From Oceanomicrobium pacificus (lineage in GTDB: Bacteria; Pseudomonadota; Alphaproteobacteria; Rhodobacterales; Rhodobacteraceae), in contig NZ_WUWG01000003.1 of NCBI RefSeq assembly GCF_009833495.1, positions 186,001-250,000 of the forward strand: DNA of 64,000 nucleotides. Reading direction: 5' to 3'. Below, piece by piece: positions 25,901 through 32,883 of this stretch (its first letter is position 1; each line of letters begins with the position of its first letter). The position numbers and the translations under genes were made by a program. Below the pieces are notes generated by a model. That model worked only from the letters and a program-made list of their open reading frames with translations, was not told where the DNA came from and searched no databases.

Positions 25901-26387
25901 GGGGTCGGTCGCGTCGAAACAAGAACGCAAATCCGCCCGCGGCAACCGGTATGCGTTCGTGCAACTGTCAGACCCGACGGGCCTTTACGAGGTCACGGTC
26001 TTTTCGGACACGCTGGAAGCGGCACGCGACCGGCTGGAGCCGGGCCAGAATGTCGTGCTCTATGTGGAGGCCAATCTCGAAGGGGACCAGTTGAAGCTGC
26101 TCGCACGCTCGGTGCAGCCGGTCGACGAAGCTGTGCAGGATGCCGCGGCGGCGGGCCTGCGCGTCTTCCTCAACGATGAAAATGCGGTGCCATCGCTGCA
26201 CCGCCGGCTCACCGATCCGTCCATCGTCGGTACCGTGCGCACCAAGGGCCCCGTAGACGTGATCCTGATGCATCCCGACCTGCCAGGCGACGTGTGGCTG
26301 GCCCTGCCGGAGGAATATCCGATCAATCCGCAGGTGAAGGGCGCGATCAAGCACATTGCCGGCGTCGCCCATATCGAGGATTTCTGA
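22935..26387 (+). CDS. dnaE: DNA polymerase III subunit alpha
   Basis: 1150 residues, the replicative polymerase. The N-terminal PHP domain starts FIHLRTHTAYSLLEG; the first His of the usual HxH pair is replaced by Arg, as in enterobacterial DnaE, so the PHP domain is probably not a nuclease and proofreading would fall to DnaQ. The C-family polymerase core shows GPGRGSGAGSLVAY and the catalytic aspartates in PDFDIDF (about residue 403), with NKSHAAAYA further on. A helix-hairpin-helix and an OB-fold region (GSVASKQERKSARGNRYAF) complete it. The size fits DnaE1; DnaE2 of the SOS cassette is usually shorter and lies beside imuA/B, which are absent. Confidence 0.96.
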   Translation: MSSPVRFIHLRTHTAYSLLEGAIQVKALPKLCEKDGMPAVAVTDSGNLFAALEFSTVAAEAGIQPIVGCELSLAYEQPEPGKPPRLAPIVLLAQNEAGYAHLMKLNSCNFLEDRDQIPHVTLDHLAKHHEGLICLTGGAEGPVGRFLQDGQSEKARGLMQRLQALFGDRLYVEVQRHPGDGTRRTPAEAATEPGLVALAYDLGLPLVATNNVHFPVRDMYDAHDALICIADGAYVDQQEPRRRLTPEHFFKTQEEMVALFDDLPEAIANTVEIARRCAFKAEMRDPILPKFADDEVEELRRQAQEGLKARLAVIPHAAPVEDYEKRLEFELGIIEGMGFPGYFLIVADFIKWAKDNSIPVGPGRGSGAGSLVAYALTITDLDPLRYSLLFERFLNPERVSMPDFDIDFCMDRREEVIAYVQEKYGRDRVAQIITFGALLSKAAVRDVGRVLQMPYGQVDRLSKMIPVEGVKPVSITQALADEPRLREEARAEEVVGRMLDYAEKLEGLLRNASTHAAGVVIGDRPLDELVPLYQDPRSDMPATQFNMKWVEPAGLVKFDFLGLKTLTVIQNALDLLAQRGVEVDIGAIPLDDKPTYDLYASAKTVAVFQVESSGMQDALRQMKPTCIEDIVALVALYRPGPMENIPKYCKVKNGQEELESIHPLIDHILEETQGIIVYQEQVMQIAQVMAGYSLGGADLLRRAMGKKIKAAMDAERPKFVKGAQENGVDQAKATEVFDLLEKFANYGFNKSHAAAYAVVSYQTGWLKANHPVEFMAAVMNCDIHLTDKLNVYKREVDRLEIDLVPPCVNRSEAMFSVRDGKIVYALGALKNVGVEAMRLITDARADGGPFVDLFDFARRVDLKKIGKRPLEMLARAGAFDQLDGNRCKVMRSLDQLVAYSTATHEDRSSAQTSLFGDGGEDLPAPRLPMPEDWLPTERLSEEHQAIGFYLSGHPLDDYLGPLKRQRPPVMTLTELTQAAAGGPLAAKIAGSVASKQERKSARGNRYAFVQLSDPTGLYEVTVFSDTLEAARDRLEPGQNVVLYVEANLEGDQLKLLARSVQPVDEAVQDAAAAGLRVFLNDENAVPSLHRRLTDPSIVGTVRTKGPVDVILMHPDLPGDVWLALPEEYPINPQVKGAIKHIAGVAHIEDF

Positions 26388-26415
26388 ACCTGCGGACGCG
26401 CTGCGCCGCTCCTGC

Positions 26416-26634
26416 CTACCAGTGCGGCGGTTTCTGGTCCGCAAGCGGGATCGAACCCGGTGTGTCGGCCTCCTGCGCGGCGGCGCGTTCCACCAAAAGC
26501 GCGATGCGTCGCTCCATCCGCGCGATCGTCTCGGCCTGCGCGGTCACCACCTCGTTCAGCTCGTCCACCGTACGGGCCATATGGGCCAGCTGGATTTCCA
26601 GATCGTCGATGCGGCTGGTCGGGTTGGTGCTCAT
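26416..26634 (-). CDS. slyX: SlyX family protein
   Basis: 72 residues. It starts MSTNPTSRIDDLEIQLAHM and is mostly one amphipathic helix with heptad-like leucines and isoleucines (coiled coil, about 8-55), ending in Pro-Pro-His-Trp, the usual SlyX tail. The molecular function of SlyX is unknown. The start overlaps the stop of the upstream GST gene (ATGA), so it is translated with that gene. The upstream in-frame Met is rejected because it would extend into the GST. Confidence 0.85.
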   Translation of the reverse strand: MSTNPTSRIDDLEIQLAHMARTVDELNEVVTAQAETIARMERRIALLVERAAAQEADTPGSIPLADQKPPHW

Positions 26635-27266
26635 GCGGCCTCCGGGAAAATCGGTTCGGGCGCGCCGGGGCGCCACGGGTCATATTTGTCCATCACCGCC
26701 AGAAACCAGGGCGCCGCGAGCCCGCGATCGAGCCAGCTCACCAGCGCAGCGGGGGCGGACGCGTCGAACCACGGACGGTCGACCATCGCAAACTGCCGGA
26801 CAAAGGGAAGGATCATCAGGTCGGTGATGCCGGGCGCGGTGCCTGACAGCCAGTCCCTTGTCTCCAGCCTGTTTGCCAGTTCGGCAAGATAGGGCGCCGC
26901 CGCCGCCCGTGCGGCCTGTGACCTGTCCGGCGCGTCGTGAAACCGGTATTTGTAGGTATCGAGATGCGGCTTGAACTCCGTGTCGATCCGGTCCGTCAGC
27001 GCCTCGTCCCATGTGGCGCGAAAGGCGGTGTCGCCGGATCGGGCCAGCGCCCAGTCCACGACGTCGCGGCTTTCCTCGATCACCGTGCCGTCCGGCAACA
27101 CCAGCACCGGAACCGTGCCCTTGGGCGAGGCATCCAGCATCGCCGCCGGTTTGTCCCGCAGCCGGACCTCTCGCAGTGCCACGCGCGCCCCGCAGGCGGA
27201 GAGCGCCAGACGGGCCCGCATCGCATAGGGGCAGCGGCGGAAGGAGTAGAGGATCGGCAGGGTCAT
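26631..27266 (-). CDS. Glutathione S-transferase family protein
   Basis: 211 residues. A thioredoxin-like N-terminal domain starts MTLPILYSFRRCPYAMRARL, with a potentially catalytic Cys12 in Cys-Pro-Tyr-Ala, as in Cys-type GSTs, followed by the cis-Pro region GTVPVLVLPDGTVIEES that binds glutathione. The all-helical C-terminal domain runs from about residue 85. The Cys motif suggests thiol transfer or deglutathionylation rather than classical conjugation; the substrate is unknown. It is co-translated with slyX. Confidence 0.82.
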   Translation of the reverse strand: MTLPILYSFRRCPYAMRARLALSACGARVALREVRLRDKPAAMLDASPKGTVPVLVLPDGTVIEESRDVVDWALARSGDTAFRATWDEALTDRIDTEFKPHLDTYKYRFHDAPDRSQAARAAAAPYLAELANRLETRDWLSGTAPGITDLMILPFVRQFAMVDRPWFDASAPAALVSWLDRGLAAPWFLAVMDKYDPWRPGAPEPIFPEAA

Positions 27267-27435
27267 GGCTTGGGCATAAACCGCGCCGCGCCGTGCGGCA
27301 AGCGCTCTCGGGCGGTGGCGCGGGGGCGTTGGTGCGTGGTCCGCGGGGGAAATTCCCGTTGGTCCGCATCGACATCCGGTCCGTATGCAGGCTAAGTGTC
27401 CCGGCACAGGACAGGATGACAGGTCGGAGGAACGG

Positions 27436-27903
27436 GTGACGTTCGATCAGCGGGAATTGCGCAATGCGCTCGGCCGGTTCGCGACCGGGGTCACCATCGT
27501 GACCACGATGACCGATGACGGCCCGCTTGGCATCACGGCCAACAGTTTTGCCTCCGTGTCGCTTGACCCGGCGCTGGTGCTCTGGTCGCCGGCGCGCAAG
27601 TCGGCCCGTTTCCCCGCGTTCGAGGCGGCCGACTATTTCGCCATCCATATCCTTGCCGCCGACCAGCGCGACCTGTCGGAGCGGTTCGCACGTTCGGGCG
27701 ACGCGTTCCATGATCTCGATTTCGGACGCGGCTTGGGCGATGCGCCGCTGCTTGACGGTTGTGCCGCGCGGTTCGAGTGCAAACATGCGGCGGGTCATGA
27801 TGGCGGCGATCATCTGATCGTTGTGGGTGAGGTGCAGCGCATTCAGGAAGCCGATCGCGCGCCGCTCATCTACCATCGCGGTGCCTATGCCGGACTGGCC
27901 TGA
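27436..27903 (+). CDS. Flavin reductase-like (FMN split-barrel) domain protein
   Basis: 155 residues. The GTG start is chosen because GGAGG lies five bases upstream and the protein then begins VTFDQRELRNALGRFATGVTI, the usual family start. GITANSFASVSLDPALVLWSP and the ADYFAIHILAADQRDLSERFA block are typical of the NADH:FMN reductase/HpaC-like family, which supplies reduced flavin to monooxygenases; the end (LIYHRGAYAGL) is also standard. No partner monooxygenase is nearby, so the role is open. It diverges from the GST gene. Confidence 0.85.
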   Translation: MTFDQRELRNALGRFATGVTIVTTMTDDGPLGITANSFASVSLDPALVLWSPARKSARFPAFEAADYFAIHILAADQRDLSERFARSGDAFHDLDFGRGLGDAPLLDGCAARFECKHAAGHDGGDHLIVVGEVQRIQEADRAPLIYHRGAYAGLA

Positions 27904-27917
27904 TCCGCGCCTCCGGC

Positions 27918-27946
27918 TTGCCCCGTTCCCGCCCTTGGGGTAGGAG
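27918..27946 (+). promoter_or_regulatory. Possible sigma-70 promoter for hisS
   Basis: TTGCCC (27918) and TAGGAG (27941) with a 17-base spacer lie just after the flavin-reductase stop and 33 bases before the hisS ATG. The match to consensus is moderate. Confidence 0.35.
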
Positions 27947-27978
27947 ACCCCCGATCAAGGCTCGCAACAGGTTTTCCC

Positions 27979-29493
27979 ATGGCTCGCAACAAGAAGCAGA
28001 AGGTCCGGCGCCCCCGCGCGGAGACGCCCAAAGGGTTCCGCGACTATTTTGGCGCGGACGTGACCGAGCGTGCCGCGATGCTGCGCGACATTACCGACAT
28101 CTACACGCGCTACGGCTTCGATCCGCTGGAAAGCTCTGCCGTGGAAACCGTGGAGGCGCTGGGCAAGTTTCTGCCCGATGTGGACCGCCCGAACGAAGGG
28201 GTTTTCGCCTGGCAGGACGAGGATGAGAGCTGGATGGCGCTGCGCTACGACCTGACGGCGCCGCTGGCGCGCGTCTATGCGCAGCACCGCAACAGCCTGC
28301 CGAGCCCCTATCGCCGCTATGCGGTCGGCCCGGTTTGGCGCAACGAGAAGCCGGGTCCGGGGCGCTACCGCCAGTTTTACCAGTGCGATGCAGACACGGT
28401 CGGCACGCCGACGGTGGCCGCCGACAGCGAGATTTGTGCCATGCTGTCCGACACGCTGGAGGCTGTGGGCATCCCGCGCGGCGACTATGTGGTGCGGGTC
28501 AACAACCGCAAGGTTCTGAACGGCGTGATGGAAGTGGCGGGGCTTGTCGATCCCGACGACGCAGACGCTTTTGCCCATGAACGCGGCATCGTCATGCGCG
28601 CCATCGACAAGATCGACCGGCTGGGCGAGGAGGGCGTGCGTGCGCTCATCGGGGCAGGCCGCAAGGATGCTTCGGGCGATTATACCGACGGGGCCGGCCT
28701 GTCCGATGAGCAGGCCGATATCATCATGGACTTCATGTCGGCGCGCCGCGACAGCGGGGCCGCGACCTGTGCGCGGCTTGGTGAACTGGTCGGCGGCAGC
28801 ACCGCCGGGCAGGAGGGCGTGCGCGAGTTGGAAACTATCGCGGAACTGCTCGACGCGCAGGGCTATGGGCCCGACCGTATCCTGATCGACCCGTCCGTTG
28901 TGCGCGGCCTTGGCTATTACACCGGCCCCGTCTTCGAGGCCGAACTGACCTTCGACATTCTCGACGAGAAGGGCCGCAAGCGGCAGTTCGGTTCGGTGGC
29001 CGGCGGCGGGCGCTATGACGATCTGGTCAAGCGCTTCACCGGTCAGGACGTGCCGGCCACAGGCGTCTCCATCGGGGTCGATCGGCTGCTCGCAGCCCTG
29101 CGGGAAACCGGCCGGATCGGCAGCAGCGTGGCCGGACCGGTGATCGTGACCGTCATGGACCGCGACCGGATGGCCGACTACCAGACGATGGTGGCCGATC
29201 TGCGCAATGCGGGTCTGCGGGCGGAAATGTATCTCGGCAATCCGAAGGATATGGGCCGCCAGCTCAAATATGCCGACCAGCGCGAAGCACCGGTCGCGGT
29301 CATCCAGGGCGGCGACGAGGCCGCGCGGGGCACCGTTCAGCTCAAGGACCTCGCTCTGGGGGCGCGCCTCGCCGCCGAGATCGAGACCAACGAGGAATGG
29401 AAGGCCCAACCCGCGCAGGTGGAAGTGCCGCGCGACGCGCTGGTGGCCGAGGTGCGGGCGATGATCGCGCGTGCCGATGGCGGCGGGGTCTGA
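27979..29493 (+). CDS. hisS: Histidine-tRNA ligase
   Basis: 504 residues, a class II aminoacyl-tRNA synthetase. Motif 2 is near residue 117 ([20 protein letters not shown]) and the histidine-binding motif near 309 reads [12 protein letters not shown] instead of the common RGLDYY. Where most bacterial enzymes have Glu-Arg-Pro-Gln in the motif 2 loop, which helps read the extra G-1 of tRNA-His, this one has Glu-Lys-Pro-Gly. Both differences fit the alphaproteobacterial HisRS group, whose tRNA-His lacks G-1. The C-terminal anticodon-binding domain starts near residue 390. The first gene of hisS-hisZ-hisG-panC. Confidence 0.95.
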   Translation: MARNKKQKVRRPRAETPKGFRDYFGADVTERAAMLRDITDIYTRYGFDPLESSAVETVEALGKFLPDVDRPNEGVFAWQDEDESWMALRYDLTAPLARVYAQHRNSLPSPYRRYAVGPVWRNEKPGPGRYRQFYQCDADTVGTPTVAADSEICAMLSDTLEAVGIPRGDYVVRVNNRKVLNGVMEVAGLVDPDDADAFAHERGIVMRAIDKIDRLGEEGVRALIGAGRKDASGDYTDGAGLSDEQADIIMDFMSARRDSGAATCARLGELVGGSTAGQEGVRELETIAELLDAQGYGPDRILIDPSVVRGLGYYTGPVFEAELTFDILDEKGRKRQFGSVAGGGRYDDLVKRFTGQDVPATGVSIGVDRLLAALRETGRIGSSVAGPVIVTVMDRDRMADYQTMVADLRNAGLRAEMYLGNPKDMGRQLKYADQREAPVAVIQGGDEAARGTVQLKDLALGARLAAEIETNEEWKAQPAQVEVPRDALVAEVRAMIARADGGGV

Positions 29494-30643
29494 GCCGGTG
29501 CAGACGGGGCGCGCCTATCTCGATGACGGACGGCTGGGCGAGTCGCTCGGTGCGCTCAGGGCCGAGGTCGGGCGCTGCCTGATGCATTTCGTGCAGGCCG
29601 GCGCGGAACAGGTGGAGCCGGCCGCGCTGCTGCCTGCCGACATCCTCATCGACCTCTATGGCGAGGATTTGCGCGCGCGGGCCTATACGACGCAGGACCC
29701 GGTGCTGGGCGAATTCATGTTGCGTCCCGATTTCACGGTGCCGGTCGTGCAGTTGCACACCGAACTGGGCATGGAGCCGGCCCGCTATGCCTATGCCGGA
29801 TCGGTCTGGCGGCGGCGCCAGCCCGGCACGTCGAGCCCGACCGAATATCTGCAGGCGGGCTTCGAACTGTTCGACGGCAGCGATCCGGCTGCCGCCGATG
29901 CCGAAGTTTTCGCCACCATTGCAGGCGCGCTGGGTGATCTGCCGGTCCAGCCGGTGACCGGCGACATGGGTCTGGTGCGGGCCGCGATTGACGCGCTCGA
30001 TACATCGGAGCGGCGCAAGAAGGCGCTGCGCCGCCACCTCTGGCGGCCGGAGCGGTTCCGCAGGCTGATCGAGCGCTTTTCCCGCCCGGGCGGTGCTGCG
30101 GCCGATCATGGCGCGTTGCTCGACGATGCTGCGAAACGTGGCGCGGCGGCGGTCATTGCCGATGCGGGGGCCGGGATCGGGCTGCGCACGGCCGAGGATA
30201 TCGCGGCGCGGCTCGATGCTCTGGCCGAGGACCGCGCAACACCGCCGCTTGCCGCCGCTGATCTGGACCTGATCGGTGCGGTTCTGGACCTGCGCGGCAG
30301 CATGGCCGATGCGGTGCGCGGCATGGCGGCCATCGCCGCTGAGCGGAGCGCCTTGCAGCCCGCTGCCGACATGCTCGCGGCCCGTGCAGAGGCATTGGCG
30401 GCCCAGAAGCTCGATCCGGCGGCTCTGGCCTTCGAGGCCGGGTTCGGCCGGACCACACTGGAATATTATGACGGGTTCGTCTTCGGCTTCAGCGCACCCG
30501 ATGCGCCCGACCTGCCGCAGATCGCGCAGGGCGGCCGCTATGATGCGCTGACCCGCGTGCTCGGGCAGGGCGCGGGCATTCCGGCGGTGGGCGGGATCAT
30601 CCGGCCCGAGGCGCTTCTGGCCCTGCAACGGAGGCTTGGATGA
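29477..30643 (+). CDS. hisZ: ATP phosphoribosyltransferase regulatory subunit
   Basis: About 388 residues, a catalytically inactive paralogue of HisRS that activates short-form HisG and carries its histidine feedback control. It has the class II core ([20 protein letters not shown], then [14 protein letters not shown], and [13 protein letters not shown] at the motif 2 position) and ends in [17 protein letters not shown], with no anticodon-binding domain. The start is uncertain: ATG 29477 (used), GTG 29471, or GTG 29498 after the hisS stop. It overlaps hisS by about 17 bases and hisG by ATGA. Confidence 0.9.
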   Translation: MAAGSEPVQTGRAYLDDGRLGESLGALRAEVGRCLMHFVQAGAEQVEPAALLPADILIDLYGEDLRARAYTTQDPVLGEFMLRPDFTVPVVQLHTELGMEPARYAYAGSVWRRRQPGTSSPTEYLQAGFELFDGSDPAAADAEVFATIAGALGDLPVQPVTGDMGLVRAAIDALDTSERRKKALRRHLWRPERFRRLIERFSRPGGAAADHGALLDDAAKRGAAAVIADAGAGIGLRTAEDIAARLDALAEDRATPPLAAADLDLIGAVLDLRGSMADAVRGMAAIAAERSALQPAADMLAARAEALAAQKLDPAALAFEAGFGRTTLEYYDGFVFGFSAPDAPDLPQIAQGGRYDALTRVLGQGAGIPAVGGIIRPEALLALQRRLG

Positions 30644-31356
30644 GCGTGAAACTCGGACTGCCCTCCAAGGGCCGGTTGCAGGACAAGGCCATCGACTGGT
30701 TCGCGGCCCGCGGCATCCATGTGAATCGCAGCGGTTCGGGCCGCGAATATGCAGGCCGCGTCGAGGGGATCGACAATGTCGAACTCGTGCTTCTGTCCGC
30801 GGGCGAGATTCCGCGTGAACTGGCGGCAGGGCGCATCCATCTGGGCCTGACCGGGCAGGACCTTGTGCGGGAGAAAATCCCCGGCTGGTCGGACCGGGTG
30901 GTCGAAATGGTCGAAACCGGCTTCGGATTCGCCGATCTGGTGCTCGCCGTGCCCTCGGCTTGGGTCGACGTGGACGGGCTTGATGATTTCGACGCGGTGG
31001 CCGCAAGCTTCCGCGAGCGCCACGGGTTCCGTCTGCGGATCGCCACCAAATACCATGTGCTGACGCGGGAGTTCCTGCGCCGCCACGGCGTGGCCGACTA
31101 CCAGCTTGTCGACAGTCAGGGCGCCACCGAGGGCACGGTGAAGAACCTGACGGCCGAGGCGATTTGCGACATCACTTCATCGGGCGAGACACTGTCCGCC
31201 AACCACCTTAAAATCCTGCGCGACGGGTTGATCCTGCGCTCGCAGGCGACGCTCTTTGCCGCGCGTGGCGCGGACTGGACAGGTGCCGCGGAGGACGCCC
31301 GGCAGGCGCTGGCCGAGCGGCTCGGGACAGAAATTCCGGTCGGCCCCTATGCCTGA
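30640..31356 (+). CDS. hisG: ATP phosphoribosyltransferase catalytic subunit, short form
   Basis: 238 residues; condenses ATP and PRPP, the first and committed step of histidine synthesis. It starts [20 protein letters not shown] and has the HLGLTGQDLV block and the PRPP-binding region DSQGATEGTVKNLTAEAI... with DITSSGETLSANHL. It lacks the C-terminal regulatory ACT-like domain of long HisG (about 300 residues), so it needs HisZ, encoded just before with an ATGA overlap. The other his genes are elsewhere. Confidence 0.95.
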   Translation: MSVKLGLPSKGRLQDKAIDWFAARGIHVNRSGSGREYAGRVEGIDNVELVLLSAGEIPRELAAGRIHLGLTGQDLVREKIPGWSDRVVEMVETGFGFADLVLAVPSAWVDVDGLDDFDAVAASFRERHGFRLRIATKYHVLTREFLRRHGVADYQLVDSQGATEGTVKNLTAEAICDITSSGETLSANHLKILRDGLILRSQATLFAARGADWTGAAEDARQALAERLGTEIPVGPYA

Positions 31357-32221
31357 GGGCCGGCCGCGCCCCGCAACCGTGCGGACCGTGGCCGACCTGC
31401 GCGCCCGCGTGGCTGGCTGGCGGGCCGGGGGCGCCCGCGTCGGACTGGTGCCCACAATGGGGGCGCTCCATGACGGCCACCGCGCGCTTGTCGAGGCCGC
31501 GCGGAAGGAAAATGACCGCGTGATCACCACGGTGTTCGTCAATCCGACCCAGTTCGGCCCGACCGAGGACTTCGACGCCTATCCGGCAGACCTTGATGCC
31601 GATCTCGACCTGCTGGCCGACGCGGGGGCCGACCTTCTGTTCGCTCCGCAGGTCACGGAAGTCTATCCGCACGGGTTCGCGACAGAGGTGCGCGTGGCAT
31701 CGCCCATGGTGTCGGTGCTCTGCGGCGCGCGCCGTCCCGGCCATTTCGACGGGGTCACGCAGGTGGTCGCAAAACTCCTCAACATGGCGCAGGCCGATCG
31801 CGCCTATTTCGGCGAGAAGGACTGGCAGCAGCTGGCTGTTGTCCGGCAGATGGTGCGCGACCTGAACCTTCCCGTCGATATCCGGTCGGTGCCGACGGTG
31901 CGGGCGGCGGACGGGCTCGCACTTTCGTCCCGCAACGCCTATCTCGATCCGGCCGAGCGTGCGGTTGCGCCACAGTTGAACGCGACATTGCGGGCGGTGG
32001 CCAAGGCGATCCGGTCCGGCACCGCACCCGCGGCGGCAACGGCATCCGGCGCGCAATCGCTGCGCGATGCAGGCTTTGCACATGTAGACTATCTCGATTG
32101 CCGGGACGAGATCACGTTGGAGCCTGTTGACGGAGTGCCTGCACCTCGGGGTGCACGGCTCTTCGTTGCAGCCCATCTGGGACGCGCGCGTCTCATCGAC
32201 AACTGGCCTGTTGCGGACTGA
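31349..32221 (+). CDS. panC: Pantoate-beta-alanine ligase
   Basis: 290 residues; ATP-dependent joining of pantoate and beta-alanine to pantothenate (vitamin B5/CoA pathway). Motifs: VPTMGALHDGH (His41 and His44 of the HIGH-like site), TVFVNPTQFGPTEDF, YPHGF, GHFDGVTQVVAKLLN, FGEKDWQQL and the KMSKS-like segment ALSSRNAYL. The ATG at 31349 lies within the last codons of hisG (8-base overlap), so the gene is coupled to histidine genes, an unusual functional pairing. panB is not in the window. Confidence 0.95.
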   Translation: MPEGRPRPATVRTVADLRARVAGWRAGGARVGLVPTMGALHDGHRALVEAARKENDRVITTVFVNPTQFGPTEDFDAYPADLDADLDLLADAGADLLFAPQVTEVYPHGFATEVRVASPMVSVLCGARRPGHFDGVTQVVAKLLNMAQADRAYFGEKDWQQLAVVRQMVRDLNLPVDIRSVPTVRAADGLALSSRNAYLDPAERAVAPQLNATLRAVAKAIRSGTAPAAATASGAQSLRDAGFAHVDYLDCRDEITLEPVDGVPAPRGARLFVAAHLGRARLIDNWPVAD

Positions 32222-32230
32222 TCCTTCCGC

Positions 32231-32677
32231 CTAGCGCAGGCCGAGGTCGCTCAAGGCCCGGTCAAGCTCTTCGGGCAGGTCACTGTCGCCGTCCCGGCGC
32301 TTTGGCAGATCGCGCGGCGCATCTTCGGGTTTCAGGTAGCGCCAGCCCTGAAAAGCGCGGCGCGGTGCAGCTTCCGTGAGCACGAGGTCGGGGTCGAAAA
32401 TGATCTCGCAACGGCGGATGCCGTCCGAGCCGAACACCTCTTCCAGCCCAAGAATCCGCTGACGCGCCAGAATCACGCCCTTGAAGACCCAGTAGAGCGA
32501 CCCGCCGTCGAGCAGCTCGTCCGCCCGTTTCGGCCACATGCGCGTCACATGGCTCGGACGCCAGTCGAGGCCAGCCGCCCGCGCCGCATCGGCCCGCGCA
32601 ACGCGCCAGCGCAGAAGGTCGTCGGGACTGTCCGTTCCGACGCAGAGTTTGACGAGATGGAGCGGTCCCTTGGCCAT
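32231..32677 (-). CDS. DUF1489 family protein
   Basis: 148 residues matching the alphaproteobacterial DUF1489 family: MAKGPLHLVKLCVGTDSPDDL at the start, TRMWPKRADELLDGGSLYWVFKG in the middle and RRAFQGWRYLKPEDAPRDL near the end. The function is unknown. It lies convergent with panC (nine bases between) and divergent from nrdJ. Confidence 0.88.
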   Translation of the reverse strand: MAKGPLHLVKLCVGTDSPDDLLRWRVARADAARAAGLDWRPSHVTRMWPKRADELLDGGSLYWVFKGVILARQRILGLEEVFGSDGIRRCEIIFDPDLVLTEAAPRRAFQGWRYLKPEDAPRDLPKRRDGDSDLPEELDRALSDLGLR

Positions 32678-32768
32678 GCCTCAATCCTGAAATCCGGGTC
32701 GCCCAGAGCTAGCAAAGCGGGCGGGCGGGCGAAAGGGGCGATCCGGTCCTCGGGCGCCGGGGCCTTTG

Positions 32769-32798
32769 TTGACCGGACGGGGCCGCCGGGCCTATTGT
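32769..32798 (+). promoter_or_regulatory. Probable sigma-70 promoter of nrdJ
   Basis: TTGACC (32769-32774) and TATTGT (32793-32798) with an 18-base spacer lie in the divergent gap before nrdJ. Transcription would start near 32805, leaving a leader of about 80 bases. Confidence 0.55.
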
Positions 32799-32799
32799 G

Positions 32800-32867
32800 G
32801 GTGCCCCGCCGGAACAGGCCGGTCCGCAGGCCGGACCGGTGCCCCGGGAAACGGGACCGCAGGCCGG
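32800..32867 (+). repeat. Imperfect tandem repeat with hairpin in the nrdJ leader
   Basis: Two similar units, 32800-32834 and 32838-32867, both begin GGTGCCCCG, carry GGAA in the middle and end CCGCAGGCCGG. The second is five bases shorter. Across the units, CCGGTCCG (32819-32826) and CGGACCGG (32832-32839) form a perfect 8-bp stem with a 5-base loop. It lies just downstream of the predicted promoter and ends about 16 bases before the nrdJ start, so it would be the leader RNA. No B12 riboswitch core (such as GCCACTGG) is seen. Confidence 0.6.
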
Positions 32868-32883
32868 ATAGCAGGAGTGGGTC

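Noticed and set aside
22863-25964. A 1033-residue open frame antisense to dnaE
   Set aside because: It is a GC-rich shadow frame with no family motif, and dnaE on the other strand is complete and well supported.
32680-32883. A cobalamin riboswitch before nrdJ
   Set aside because: The gene makes it tempting, but the leader after the likely promoter is only about 80 bases and the B12 box (GCCACTGG-like and GCnGGAGACC-like blocks) is absent.
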